Notes under the pieces: model-generated | What the model was told of the DNA's origin: nothing | Databases searched by the model: none | Seen by the model: the letters and a program-made list of their open reading frames with translations, nothing else | Assembly: GCA_038380435.1 (NCBI GenBank) | Contig: JAWZYU010000020.1 | Coordinates: 44,176,307-44,240,306, forward strand | Reading direction: 5' to 3' | From: Ryuthela nishihirai | Taxonomy: Eukaryota > Arthropoda > Arachnida > Araneae > Heptathelidae | DNA length: 64,000 bases | In this document: one piece after another, positions 45,095-56,680 of the stretch | Position numbering within the stretch: position 1 is the stretch's first letter | Layout of the letters: each line of letters begins with the position of its first letter | Made by a program: the position numbers and the translations under genes

Positions 45095-46135
45095 TTCTTG
45101 TTCTTTAGTTGGGAAAGGCAGTGGACTTAAGTGAGTTTTGCAAAGGCCAAATTGTAATGGCTAGATGACTGGGTAAGAGCATTTCTGAGACAACAAGGCT
45201 TGTGGGGTGCTCACGGTCAGCCATGGTTACCTTCAAAAAGTGGTCCAAGGAGGGAAAAAACCACAAACCACCAGCAAGGCGTGGGCCAACCACAGCTCAT
45301 CGATGCTAGAGGTGAGCAAAGGCTATCCCATATGGTACGAGCCAACAGAAGGGATACTGTGGCACAACTCACCTGTAATTTGAATGCTGGTGATGGGAGT
45401 AATGTGTCACAACACACAGTGCATTGAACCCTGCTGAAAATGGGGCGTCTTATCCATAGGCCACTCCGAATGCCCATGTTAACCTCAGTTCACCATCAAA
45501 AGCACCTATAATGGGCATGCAAGCATCAAAACTGGACCTTGAATGATTGGAAGAAGGTTGTCTAGTCTGATGAATCTTGTTTCCTGTTGCGGAGAATTAT
45601 CCTGCTCCATGGGACGAAAACAAGTCGGTGGAGGAAGTGTAATACTTTGGGCAATGTTCTGCTTCAAAACCCTGGGTCCAGTCATTCATGTGCAGGAAAC
45701 TATGACATCTACCACCTACCTAAACATCATTGCAGACCGGGACATCCTTTCATGGCAATGGTATTCCCTTCTAGTAGTATCTTCTTTCAGCAGGATAATG
45801 CGCCATGTCACACTGCCTGGATTGTTTGAGAATGATTCGTGGAACATGAGAAAGACTTCCAGGTATTGCCCTGACCTCCAAATTCCTCAGACATCAATCC
45901 AATCGAGCATCTGTGGTTTGTGTTGGAACAGCATATCTGATCTGCGGCGGTTCAACCATGTAACTTACAAGAGTTAAAGGATCTGCTGGTAACGTGTTAG
46001 TACCAGATATCACAAGACACCTTTAGAAATCTTTTAGCATCCATACCTCGCTGGGTAAGAGCTGTTTTGGCAGAACATAGAGGACCAACATCATATTAAG
46101 CAGGTAGTCATAATGTTTTGGCTCTTCAGTATGTG
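45095..46135 (+). mobile_element. Tc1-like transposase remnant
   Basis: GKAVDLSEFCKGQIVMAR and ISETTRLVGCSRSAMVTFKK (N-terminal DNA-binding domain), then SDESCFLLRR (first Asp), GGSVILWAMFCFKTLGP, FFQQDNAPCHTA (second catalytic block), INPIEHLWFVLEQ with a frameshift (third), and WVRAVLAEHRGP at the C-terminus. It ends near agtcataatgttttggctct, which is typical of a Tc1 terminus. The matching left terminus was not found. A different Tc1 family from the 13.2-kb and 24.3-kb copies. Confidence 0.85.
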
Positions 46136-46139
46136 TTTA

Positions 46140-46516
46140 TAAAGATAAATTAAAGATCTCAATCAAATGTATCTAAATCTTGATTTTGAATAATATTTGT
46201 TTAGTATTCAAAAAGTTATGAATGCTGGAATATTTAACAGGTACAAAAATTGACTCCAAAATTTAATTAAAACATTAAAATAGGTTAAGAGATCATAAAT
46301 CATAGTTAACTCTAATAGAGTATCGGGTACAATTCACCTGCACATGATACTCTACTAGAGTCAACTGTGATCTCTTGTCCCTGTCCAGTTCAATTTTTGG
46401 GTCAATTTTTTGTAGCCTATTAAATATTCCAGTGTTCATAACTCTTTGAATACTGAACAGATCTTGTTTAAAATTGAGATTTAAATAGATTGATTGAGCT
46501 CTTTAATTTATCTTTA
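46140..46516. repeat. Foldback repeat, arms ~185 bp
   Basis: The left arm starts aaagataaattaaagatctc and the right arm ends with its near complement, gagctctttaatttatcttt. Pairing continues inward through ggaatatttaacaggtac, aaaattgac and gagatcat-like blocks to a short centre around 46325-46340. It starts within about 10 bp of the end of the Tc1 relic. Confidence 0.8.
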
Positions 46517-46847
46517 GATATATTTTTAATTAAAAATCATATTGAAGAAGTTATTGAGCTCTGAATGTGATATTTTTTTTTTCTTCATTGAGATAGCATT
46601 GAACTGTTTCCATTTTTCTGTCCAGTACCTCTAAATATTACAGAATCTAAACATATCAATGCTTACATGTTTCTTATTTAATGCTCTATATTAATTTACT
46701 TTCGAGCACACAAACCAGGAAAAAAATGTATCATTTTGTTGTTGTTTTTTTAAATATTATTTTTTTATATTGCTTCTGAACTGTTTCATTAAATTTCCTT
46801 TTGTATATGCTTTACATACTAGTTTATTAAGGAAATTTTGTGTTTAG

Positions 46848-46936
46848 GTTGATGAAGAGAAAGTAGTCAGCGGGTCATATGATCATACACTTAAAGTATG
46901 GGATATTAAAACTGGTCAGTGTAAAATGACTCTCAG
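46848..46936 (+). CDS. F-box/WD40 protein, exon 8 (second half of blade 3, start of blade 4)
   Basis: Acceptor ttttgtgtttag, donor gtaaat. Residues 470-498 plus two bases of an Arg codon completed in exon 9. It reads VDEEKVVSGSYDHTLKVWDI, then KTGQCKMTL. The blade 3 Asp (SGSYDHTLK) and the closing VWD are intact. The intron between exons 7 and 8 splits the blade after CLQ, unlike the K|VW positions used elsewhere. Confidence 0.9.
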
Positions 46937-47384
46937 GTAAATAGATTTTTATAGTCTAGATTTTTTCCTTTACACAATTTTTTGTGAAATCTTAAAGTTT
47001 GCTTTTGTAGATATGAGACATAATATATTTTTGTATACATTTTAACAGATCACAAAAATATTTCAGCAACATGTATTTCATGTATTTAGTTTCTTTATTT
47101 TCACCCAAAAATAATGTTTCAGTTATGCACATTAGTGCAGATAAGACAACACTAGTTTATTGCCATACATACATTAAAATTAAAACTTAATTTGTTCCTA
47201 TTCATGTTTGATCCTTTAGAATTTTTGAAATCAATGTATTTGAATGTTTCAAATGTTTTGAAATAATCAAAATGAGGTATTTATTCAAAGATATGCTCAC
47301 CAATCATGATTTTATTCTAGTTGGATATTTGCCTTATAATGACATTTTCTTAATTTTTGTTATTGAATTATTCTGTATCAAATC
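46937..47384. other. 5' part of intron 8
   Basis: AT-rich. Nothing recognised. Confidence 0.3.
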
Positions 47385-48018
47385 AGGCAAAGGGTGTTAG
47401 GATTCTGTTGTAAAAATATGTATGAGACTAATAGTAAAAACATCAGAATGGCATCTGTTTTTGGTCAAAACTAATTTTCTCAAAAGTTATGACCACTTGA
47501 AAATAATGTCTAAAATGGCATGTGTTGTATTCCTAATATTTCAGAAACTCAATTCAAATTTTTGCATTTATTTTTTATTTAAAGAACATATTTGGCACAT
47601 ACATCTGAAAACTATTTGGTTCTTTTATTGGTAATAGAAAAATTATGAAAAATTGCCAAAATAAGGTTAAAAAATTGAATGTTCTCAATTTTTTGTTCAT
47701 GTTGCAGTTCAGATTCTGGCAACACCCTAAAAAAATTATACTATTTGGTAGTGAAAGCAGTCTTCTCTCCACACAAAAGATTGCACTTTAATATATTCAA
47801 TATTGATGTCCCCCCAAAAAAATTGGGAACATTGAAAATTTGAAAACTAAAAAAAATTGCATAGTTTAAAACAATATCCAAAAAATGTGAAACTTTTGCA
47901 AATTTAAATGAATGTGTTATCATCCCTTCATCCAGTAGATAAATGCGATTCAGTTAGCACATTCTGTGATCAATTTCACTAACTTGAAAGTATCATTAGT
48001 CATGCAGTTTTTCTGCTC
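47385..48018 (-). repeat. Left arm of a large inverted repeat (0.5-kb repeat family)
   Basis: Inverted relative to 48355-48490 plus 48945-49330 and to 49430-49930. Shared blocks, read on the minus strand, are tgtgtggagag-gactgc, accaaatagtataatttttt, attgccagaat-tgaac and gatgccattc-gatgtt. The inner part pairs gtgttatcatcMcttcatcc with its complement at about 48447-48470. Confidence 0.7.
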
Positions 48019-48354
48019 CTGTGGTGGTGGTGAGAATATGATGGATACATTTTTGACTCTTGATGGGTAATATTTGCACTAATGTTTTTAATGTTTTATA
48101 TTTACGAGTGGTATTTCAAAATTTACCAGTTTATGGAGATAAAATGTAATGATGAGATCATCTCCTAATGTTTGCTCTCACCTTTGAAGCAGTTTCCTTG
48201 GGCATTGTATACTTACTAGAGATATTTTCATTCCAGAATATTTCCAGCTCCTGAAACAAGTCACTCAAGCCTACTTTTCAGATGGTTTTTAGTCCTTGTG
48301 TTTCATAATCTTTAATTAATGAAAAGGTTGAAACATCAGGTAATGAGTCATCAA
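48019..48354 (-). mobile_element. Possible mariner C-terminal scrap between the arms
   Basis: On the minus strand, TCFRSWKYSGMKIS (about 48255) and, in another frame, YNAQGNCFKGES (about 48205) resemble the C-terminal C-F-x-x-W and G-x-Y-F-E-G-D segments of mariner-like transposases. Short and frameshifted, so weakly supported. Confidence 0.35.
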
Positions 48355-49930
48355 GGGAACAGAAAAGATGCATGACTAATGATACTTTCATATTAAAGTG
48401 AAACTGATCACATCACATGCTAATTGTGTTGCATTTATCTGCTGGATGAAGTGATGATAACACATTCAGATATTATACAACATATGTAAACAGCAACTCT
48501 ACCATCTATGCCTGAAAGACATATAATTATACTTTCATCCCCTCTACAATAGCAATTTGGACAGATATCAAGTCACAACCATTCTCATGATATAGTTAAT
48601 GAAATATCACTCCTACAGTGCTGTTTATATCAGTTTTCTAATTTGTGATTTGTTTTTAAACTTAGCCATACCATATTTTTTATACAGTACTTTAGCCATC
48701 TTCCACAAATTGATATTTATAATAATTCAACTTTATAAATATTATAATTCAACACACAAAGAAGAGTGAATCACAAATTTGGTTTAACTTTTCTTAGCAG
48801 AACATTTGGTTAAAATTCCATGTAGTTCTTTCATAATGCTGCAGTAATGAAAATAAAGCTGTTGAAGTATTCAAAGACCAAAAATGTTAAAACTACAATA
48901 CATGAAAGTTCCTTTCTACAATTAACTCAGGCAATTGTCTATAATTTGCAAAAGTTTCAGATTCTTTGAGTAAGTTTTGAAATATGCTACTTTTTCAAAT
49001 TTTTCCATATTTTTAATGTTTGCAATTTCCTTTAAAGCACTAATATTTAATATATTAAATCACAACTTTTTGTGTGGAGAGATGACTGCATTAACTACCA
49101 AATAGTACAATTTTTTAAGATATTGCCAGAATTTCAACTGTAGCATGAACAAAGAAATCAAGAAAAAGTTCAATTTTTAACTGCATTTTGGTGATTTTTC
49201 ATATATATATATTAATGATAGAAGAATAACTTTCATATGCATGTGCCTGATACAATCTCTTAAACAATGAAAAAGTTTAAATAAATAGTTTTTGAAATAT
49301 TAGAAAATTGGGAACAATTCCTTCGTGATGTTATAGTAATTAAAATTAAATTTTGAAATATTTAAAGACAAGAAAAAAATGTTAAACTTAAAGATATCAA
49401 TGTTTCTCTGTTTTTAACTCAAAAGTTTCAGATTTTTTTGTAAATTTTTTTAATATGCCTTTTTTTTTCTAGTTTTTTTTAATATTTATGAATTTTTTGG
49501 GCACCAATATTTAATATATTGGGCATAACTTTTTGTGTGGAGAGATGACTGCATTAGCTACCAAAGAGTATAAGTTTTTGGGGTATTGCTAGAATTTGAA
49601 CTGAATGTGATATCAAGAAAAATTCATTTTTGGCCTAATTTTGCCGATTTTTCATAATTTTTCTATTAGCAATAAAATGATCAAATAGCCTTCAGATGTG
49701 TCAGGATATGTCTTTTAAATAAAAAAAATAACTGAAAGGTTCGAATAGATATTTTTCAAAATATTAGAAATACAGCACATGTTTTAGACCCATTATTTTT
49801 GAGCAACCATTTTTAAGTGGCCATAACAAAAAAAATCCTTTTGATCAAAAGCTGATGCCATTCCGATGTTCTTGTTCAGAGTTGTCTCGCATATATTTTT
49901 TCCAATAGAACCCGTGAAGGTCACCTGACA
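48355..49930 (+). repeat. Right arm and extra copy of the 0.5-kb repeat family
   Basis: 48355-48490 complements the inner left arm. A block of about 450 bp (48490-48940) without counterpart interrupts. 48945-49330 continues the arm, and 49430-49930 is another direct copy. Landmark tttttgtgtggagagatgac occurs at about 49067 and 49529. The second plus copy extends to aaaagctgatgccattccga, as does the minus copy. Confidence 0.7.
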
Positions 49931-49934
49931 TCCT

Positions 49935-50515
49935 CAGGCTGTTGCTATTTTAACATTTGAACTTAATTAATTACAGTTTACAGTCATTGTCCAAAATGAA
50001 AGAGAATTTTTTTTACTATATTGACAATTTAATAGAAGTTATTAAATCAGTGAAGAAATTTATTAAGAGCTGACCACATTATTATTAGATAAGAAAAATA
50101 TTGTTTGTCCAGTGTGTTCAGAAGAAGCACAGGTATTTCACACTCTTTGACAACATCTTATTCAGTTTTCCTTAAAAGGATATAAAAGAAAAAGCCTGAA
50201 TTGTACATATAGAGACCTCTCTTTTTTTATCAGCAAGTTTCCACTGTAGAAAAAGTTATTGCTGACCAAATTGATAACATCAATTAAAGGTGTAAAACTA
50301 CAATTTAGAGAATGATTTTGAATTTAAATTTTTTATTTTTTGTTAAAAAATATTTCATGCATAAAGGGAATGGGAATAAAGCAGCAACAAAAAAAATAGT
50401 TAAAATCATGCATGAGGAAAAATTTTCAAGTACATAATTTTTTTCAGTGAAGTCATTTGCAGAAATACCCAAGTATTCTAATTAAGGCCAGCTGCAACAA
50501 TGCTAATTATTATAT
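49935..50515. other. Intron 8 sequence, nothing recognised
   Basis: AT-rich non-coding sequence. A fragment like SINE family B (gtctgacaggagtctttcagt) follows at about 50549. Confidence 0.3.
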
Positions 50516-50700
50516 ATATACTCTTCATACAAGCCCATTTGTACAAAAGTCTGACAGGAGTCTTTCAGTATGCCATAGAGATCTGTGAGAAAGGCAAAAT
50601 TTTATATATTTTTGTGTGTGTACATATATATATGTAAATTTTGTGCAGTTTGCTGTTTGCAGCATCATCTGTTTGCTTTTTATTGCCCTGTTTAAAAGTG

Positions 50701-51178
50701 AAAGTGCATCTATGATTTCTTGCACAATTCATAAAAAGAAAAAAAAATAATGCCAGGAAATATTATCAGTGAAAATCAAATTATGTTGCCTTTCTGAAAT
50801 AACTTTTCATTTGTCCAAGTAAAAATTGTTTAATTCTTTATATTAATCATGTTTCAAAAATTGTGATTCTTTGAAAGAAAGTATTTTAGGAAATCAGACA
50901 AAATATAACCATTTTTGGAATGTAAAAAAGAAAAGAAAAAAACAGGAAAGTGCATCTATGATTTCTTTGCACAATTCATAAAAAGAAAAAAGAATAATGC
51001 CAAGAAATATGTGAAAATCAAATTATGTTACATTTCTGAAATAGCTTTTCATTTGTCCAAGTAAAAATTGTTTAATTCTTTATGTTAATGCTTCAAAAAT
51101 TGTGATTCTTTGAAAGAGAATAGTTTAGGAAATCAGACAAAATATAATCACTTTTGGAATGTAGAAAAGGAAAAAAAA
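50701..51178. repeat. Tandem duplication, period 246 bp
   Basis: Unit 1 (50701-50946) and unit 2 (50947-51178) both start aaagtgcatctatgatttct and share aaatcaaattatgttrcmtt, catttgtccaagtaaaaatt and ttaggaaatcagacaaaata. They are about 90% alike by eye, so fairly young. Confidence 0.88.
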
Positions 51179-51269
51179 ACAGTATAAAGGTTTAAAAATG
51201 TGCATTAAACATCTGATCTACATATCAGACGTTTAATACACATTTTTTAACCTTTATACTGTGTTTTTT
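51172..51269. repeat. Long near-perfect hairpin
   Basis: Arms of about 46 bases (acagtataaaggtttaaaaa outward to aaacatctgat) around the 6-base loop ctacat. It sits exactly between the tandem duplication and the 5' break of an RTE-like LINE copy. Its inner part, atctgatctaca, is the reverse complement of tgtagatcagat at the start of that LINE copy (51275-51286). Confidence 0.88.
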
Positions 51270-51270
51270 T

Positions 51271-52366
51271 TGTGTGTAGATCAGATATTTTCACTCAGGC
51301 AGATTCTTGAGAAATGTTTAGAGTTTCAGAAACCATTGGTTGTTAGCTTTGTTGATTTCAAAAAAGTGATTGTTGATCGTCATAATTTGTAGTTGATTGT
51401 GAGATTGTATGGAATACCAAACAAGTTAGTTAATGTAATGAAAGCTCTCTATAATAACACTGAGTCATGTGTGAGAGTTGGTAAAGCTTGTAGCAATTGG
51501 TTTAGCATTGCTTCTGGTGTTCAACAAGAGTGCATTTTGTCCCCCTTTCTCTTTAGTTTGGTTATTGATTATGTTATGTGAAATTCACTGCAAGGGAAAG
51601 GTTTTGGCCTTAAATGGTGTGGTGATATGAAAATTTCTGATTTAGATTTACTGCTGATTTAACCCTTTTGGCTCTTTCATTCGAGCTGCTGATGAGACTG
51701 GTAGTAGAGTATGTTTGGTTATAAACAGAGAGAAAACTAAAGTGATGAAAACTGGTCAGGCAAGCTGTGATTCAGTTAATCTGAATGGTTGCAGTCTTAA
51801 GTTTGTCACAGTTTGATTATCTTGGGAGCTATGTAACATATATTGGTGATGTGCAGCATGAGATTAACAGATGAATAGGGATTGCTGCTGATACTTTTAA
51901 GAATCTATGGAGAGTGTGGAGAAATAGGCATATACACCGGAAGACTAAAATTAGACTGTATAATAGTTTGGTTCTTTCTAGGGTTAGTTATGGTAGTGAA
52001 ACATGGACGCTTTAAAAACAAGATAAGAGGAAACTTGATGCTTTTGATTCTAGATACTTACGCAGTATCTTGGACATCAGGTGGGTCAACTTTAAGCAGC
52101 ATATCATGCAGAGAGAGACTGTTGGTTTGGCCATGTTGCCTGTATGGATAATTATAGATTAGTGAATAGGATTATGAACAGTGTGCCTAAAGTCTCAGAA
52201 AGAGGAGACCTAGGATGTGGTGGATTGACAATGCCAAACAGGACCTTGTTAGATTGGTGTGCAGTGGCCAGATGTAGCTCAGAACAGATATGCCTGGAGA
52301 ACTAAATTTTGCAGTCTGGTTGGACCTCCACAGCCCAAGGCTACTTGAGGATGATGATGATTATTA
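51271..52366 (+). mobile_element. RTE-like LINE, 5'-truncated copy 6
   Basis: Starts at tgtgtagatcagatattttc (RT domain) and runs to gaggatgatgatgattatta. It is frameshifted in many places. An intact piece at 51393-51581 reads ALYNNTESCVRVGKACSNWF then ends VIDYVM before TGA, the same stop seen in copies 4 and 5. Small deletions have removed part of the YADD region. Confidence 0.87.
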
Positions 52367-52369
52367 TTA

Positions 52370-52790
52370 TTTAACATCTATCACTATAAATGGACATAAA
52401 AAATAGGTAGCATAAATTTTATTCATTATGACAAAATGTGCAATCAGTAATCTTGAAATTGATCTCATAAGAAATGTGCAGTGAATTTTAGGATTAAGTG
52501 CAGGGGTTAAAATGCAGGAATTTGAGTTACACTACAGCCTTAATTGTTAAGTGCACTATAATGCCAAATGACCAATCAACCTGCAATGACATGTGGTTTT
52601 TAACCTCTGTTTTTCTAATTTCTGCGTAATACAGATGGATAGGGAAGTTTAACTTTTGCAATTGCCTTAAGGCCAGCTTGTGAAATGTGCATTAAAGTGT
52701 TCTTAGTGTTTAAAGTTTTACTGCAGCTAAGTGGGATGCGTTACCCAGTAGTATAATGTCCATTTGTTAATAGTTCTGTGAATTGCAATG
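52370..52790. other. Intron 8 sequence, nothing recognised
   Basis: No supported feature. Confidence 0.3.
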
Positions 52791-52799
52791 TAAGGATTT

Positions 52800-53106
52800 T
52801 ATACTTTGTGGGAAAGCATTCACTACATCAGTCCACTTGACACACCATTTGGTCCATTGAAGCTATTAAATTTCATATTGTGTAAAAGTAGTTGGTAAAG
52901 GCATCAACAACAAAGAATACGTAAGAAGAAGAATGAAAGCTTCCATTGGTGCAATGTAAGACACTTTTGACTGCAGTGCCACAGGGATTCAGATACACAT
53001 GTTGTGCTGCAGGAAAGCTACTATTTGTGATCTCAGGTACAAAGATACTTGCATATTTGTTTCTGTGAGAACCTTTAGATTTGGCAGCTTTTGTTGTTAG
53101 TGTCAT
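52800..53106 (-). pseudogene. Gypsy/Ty3-type integrase fragment
   Basis: A minus-strand frame of 77 codons (52873-53106): an upstream AKSKGSHRNKYASI-like segment, VPEITNSSFPAAQHVYLNP where integrases have the D-x-x-G-P block, then SSYVFFVVDAFTNYFYTI, matching the V-V-D-x-F-T-K-(F/Y) strand. The catalytic D-x-x-G is degraded to Y-L-N-P. Further on, in another frame, FNGPNGVSSGL resembles F-G-x-P-x-x-I-x-S-D-x-G. A solitary scrap of an LTR retrotransposon. Confidence 0.5.
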
Positions 53107-53109
53107 AAT

Positions 53110-54585
53110 GTTTATAAGATTTTTTTAATCTGTATTATAGGCATTTGGGAAAGTTTTTGCATCACATGAAATATCTATTGTTTTTTTTTTACCTTTTGTT
53201 TTTTTCTCCTTCAGCACTTTTATGTATGGGTTGTTCTTGAAAGGAAATATTAGTAAAATCTTGATTGATAGAATTTTTAATAGTATATATTGTTTTCAAA
53301 TGCACTGCATTCCTTACTAACTCCTTCAACTCCATCACTCCACTTTTTTTGCTGTGTGAACAAATTTATCTGCAAAACGATTTTTTGACGTGATTATTTA
53401 ATTTTTTATTGTCTCATACAATCCTTCCCAAATTTGTTTTAAATTTGTTCTTCATTCCATATAACAAGCCGAACTTTTAAAGAAAATGTGTACGTAAATC
53501 TCTCTTTTTTATAATTTTAACATCACTGAGTTTTTATAAATTGTTTACATATGCAATGAATAAAAATAAATAAAAAAAGCACCGAAAATTGAAAAAGTGA
53601 ACTAAAAAAATTTATTTAATATCATGTATTCATTTCAACTCAGTTCACAGCATGAGAAGTTGGCTACAACAGATTATGCCAATGGGTATAAATCTTATTT
53701 GCAACATCTGCAAAATATCAAACCTGTCTTTAAAATTTTGCAACTGTCATGCACTGAAAATATAATCCATAATTCCTTACTGCTTTGTGATTGTAGCGAG
53801 GAAGACTCTTTGGAATCACAGCATGCCAACACTTACTAATGCCGCACAGCAAGCACTCTTCTGTGACAGAAACAGGACCGAAGTTCACAACAAGCGTAGT
53901 TTTGTGATAATGAAAGTTTGAAGTGAAATATGTGTGATAATGAAAGTTTTAATTATGAACTTTATCATTTAATTATGAACTGAATCATATTTAAATTATG
54001 AAAAAACTGATAATCAATCTGTAAGCATCAATCACTTATTAATGCTAGATATACTTCTGGAATTAATCCTACAGTTATAGAGGTAATAGCAGCAAGTACT
54101 GCTTGACACATTACAAGTCATTGCCTGCCATAACTGCCACATGGCGGTACGTCTTTAGGTAAACCACGTGCATCTGGTAAAAATGAGTGCATTTGGAAAA
54201 CTACCTCTATATTGTTACAAATCAAGCTTTTAGTAACATTTTTTCTTGGAATAGCAAATATATCAAAAAAAGTGCTGAGGGAGGAAAAAAAAACATTCAG
54301 CATACCTGAAATTAGAGATTATAATCCTTTGTTGTTCACAAGAAATGTGCTGAAATGTGCATGCACAGTGATAATTCAATCCTAGACTACCAACAACCAG
54401 TTTGCTGCACTGCCCCTGTAAGTACATTTCACAGCAGGATATGTATCTGGAGCTTAGTCGTGGTAGTAGCTATTCAGCCCTGGATGTAAGAAGCCTTTCT
54501 TCTCCTTACATATTCTTTGTCAACAAGCTACTGATCATTGCTATAGGGGTTCAAAAAGATGTCTAACTGAGCTAAAGAGTGGTCC
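53110..54585. other. Intron 8 sequence, nothing recognised
   Basis: AT-rich. Open frames at 53624-53839 and 54118-54303 (minus) have no known relatives that I recognise. Confidence 0.3.
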
Positions 54586-54589
54586 ACAA

Positions 54590-54855
54590 GGAGTTGGGTT
54601 TATTTTACCTCTGAGCGACACTTTTGTAATTTGTGTACATGAGCTAAATTGCCAAGTCATGAACTCCATGGTTCAGAGTAGGGAAAGGGGATCCATTGGA
54701 TAACTGCTAGAAGATGGAAGCCTCAAATCAGAGCATGCACCATGTTCTTTAACATGTATGATATGACTTTCCTGTACATAGGGACCTTACAATGCCCTTT
54801 ACAAGCCCATTGATGACCCCTTTCCTACTAGGGGCAGAGCAGGAGTTGGCAAAGA
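54590..54855 (-). repeat. SINE family A, diverged minus-strand copy
   Basis: Reads as the complement of the family: gttgggtttattttacctct is the reversed 3' end, with ctctgagcgacac, tgttctttaaca and agcccattgatg in order. The tRNA-like head is missing and divergence is high. Confidence 0.7.
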
Positions 54856-55165
54856 AAATCACAGATAGTTGACTTTATCTCCAAAATCTCATTACTGTGG
54901 GTGTTATCTAATATATCAGAGATATAAATAGAAGTTCCAGGTTATGTACCTCTCAGTGCATTTCATATGGTTACATCGTATGCATCATCAGGTAAAGTAT
55001 CCACCCTGCCATATGTAGACAGCTGTAAAGGGTGATCTGTATGTAAGACTGTTATTGATATCTCTGCCTCCCTCCTCATATTGTGTGATTTCTCACATTA
55101 AGAGAATGATTTTTTTATCAAGCAAATTAAGTGTTTTTATTGTATATTATTGCATTGTAATAAAA

Positions 55166-55378
55166 AAAATAAATAAAAATAAATACCCCCTCAAGCAGCT
55201 GCTTGCCACAGAGGTCTGACAGGAGCCTGTCAGTTTATATGACACAGTAGAAGATCTGAGAGGATGGCAGGACCTCAGCAGAAAAACGACACATACATCC
55301 ATGCCTTATGGGGGCTTGAACCCAGGTCCCTTAGATCAGTAGCCAAGCACGCTAACCACTCGGTCATGAGATGGCTAT
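55166..55378 (-). repeat. tRNA-derived SINE family B, full length with TSD
   Basis: Flanked by attgcattg-t/c-aataaaa (55149-55165 and 55379-55395), a 17-bp duplication with one mismatch. On the minus strand it starts with a tRNA-like head: A box in tgaccgagtggttagcgtgc and B box in ctgggttcaagcccc. The body shared with four truncated copies follows, ending in an A/T-rich tail. The long variable-region look suggests a Ser- or Leu-type tRNA ancestor. Confidence 0.92.
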
Positions 55379-55586
55379 ATTGCATTGCAATAAAACTGTA
55401 AATTTCTTGATTTTTTTTTTGTCAGATATTCAAATTTTATGTGCAAGAAAATTCTATATATATATATATTTACATAATGTATTTGATGTATTATAGCTAT
55501 TAATTTATATGACTTATAATTTTTGTATTTTAAATTCATATATGTTAAAACATTTGATATTAATTAACATTGTAAACTCCTTTTAG

Positions 55587-55665
55587 GGGTCATGAAGGTG
55601 CAGTTCTTTGTCTGCAGTTTGATGAAGTAAAGATAATTTCTGGATCTGGTGATAAGACAATAAAA
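55587..55665 (+). CDS. F-box/WD40 protein, exon 9 (blade 4)
   Basis: Acceptor ctccttttag, donor gtaata. Its first base completes AGG (Arg), then GHEGAVLCLQFDEVK and IISGSGDKTIK form the body of blade 4. It ends phase 0 before IW in exon 10. Residues 499-525. This exon and exon 10 are strikingly alike (GHE-AV-CLQFD--KIISGS-D-TIK), as expected of internal repeat duplication. Confidence 0.9.
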
Positions 55666-55965
55666 GTAATATGCTATATATATATATTTCATTAAACATG
55701 CTTTGAGTTAGTATATTAAAATTATGTGTAATGACTGCAACAATCTTGTTAATTAGATTTTACAAATGGAACACCATATTAGTCCAATTACAACAAGATC
55801 TCATTTTGCAAATTTAGAGGTTCTTGAAAGATCACGACACAAACTGAAATAGACACAGATTGGTAAGGGGGTGCTGTAGCATTCTGAGTCATCAGCTAGC
55901 CAGGTTCTCCTAGGAGCAAGACTTTTTTTTTTTAAATAATAATAATTCTTATTTTACGTATTATA

Positions 55966-56460
55966 CAGGGTGTCCCTGAATTCATGGCCCAAACATGAGG
56001 GGATGGTAATACACACCCAACCTACCAATATTCGTCATAGAATATGCGACTGCAAACACAGCCCAGTGCCAGTAGGGGGCACAGACGAGGTGGTATGGCT
56101 TAAAGGCACTGGATCAGCCAAACCCCAGCATTTTCAGCATCGACTGGACACGAGATGGAGCAGTTTACGAATGCAGAGAAAGCCGATATGCACCTGATGT
56201 ATGGTGTAGCCGAAGACAATGGTAGAGAGGTGCAAAGACTCTACCATGAATGATATCCTATGTGCCATCTGCCTGATCATAAAATTTTTGCGTGATTGCA
56301 TCACCAGCTGTCTGAGGCAGGCACCTTCCATGTCAGTCGACATGATTCCGGATGAGCATCTGCTCGTCCGGAAATTCTTAAGGAAGAAGCATGGTAAAAT
56401 GGAAATCAAATACACGTGTTCTTTGACATGTCTGCAAATGTTGCATGTGCACTCACTCAC
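55966..56460 (+). mobile_element. Element with DUF4817-type helix-turn-helix domain
   Basis: Opens with cagggtgtccctgaattcat, a terminus typical of many DNA elements. About 56155-56345 encodes, with stops, NAEKADMHLMYGVAEDNGRE then VQRLYHE, YPMCHLPDHKIFA, LHHQLSEAGTFHVSRHDSG. That is the DUF4817 domain found beside transposases in arthropod genomes. No catalytic domain is seen. The right end is not located. Confidence 0.7.
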
Positions 56461-56680
56461 TTGAGCCAGATAATGGAGATCAGACATCAGTCAAATTTTT
56501 GACATGTCTGCAATTGTTACATGGATACATACTTGCCCACCCACCAAAAGAGATCAGGCACCTGTGTTTTTTGAGATGCACCTGCAAATGATGCTTGCTT
56601 TTCTGCTCACTGACTTGCTGCTTATGCACATGGGCTTTTATTGACTGACTGGTTGGCTGACTGAGTGGAAAAATTTATCA
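56415..56680. repeat. Short minisatellite, period ~75 bp
   Basis: Three degenerate units built on tttgacatgtctgcaaatgt (about 56420, 56497 and 56567), each followed by a ctcactcac- or cccacccacc-like stretch. Confidence 0.5.
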
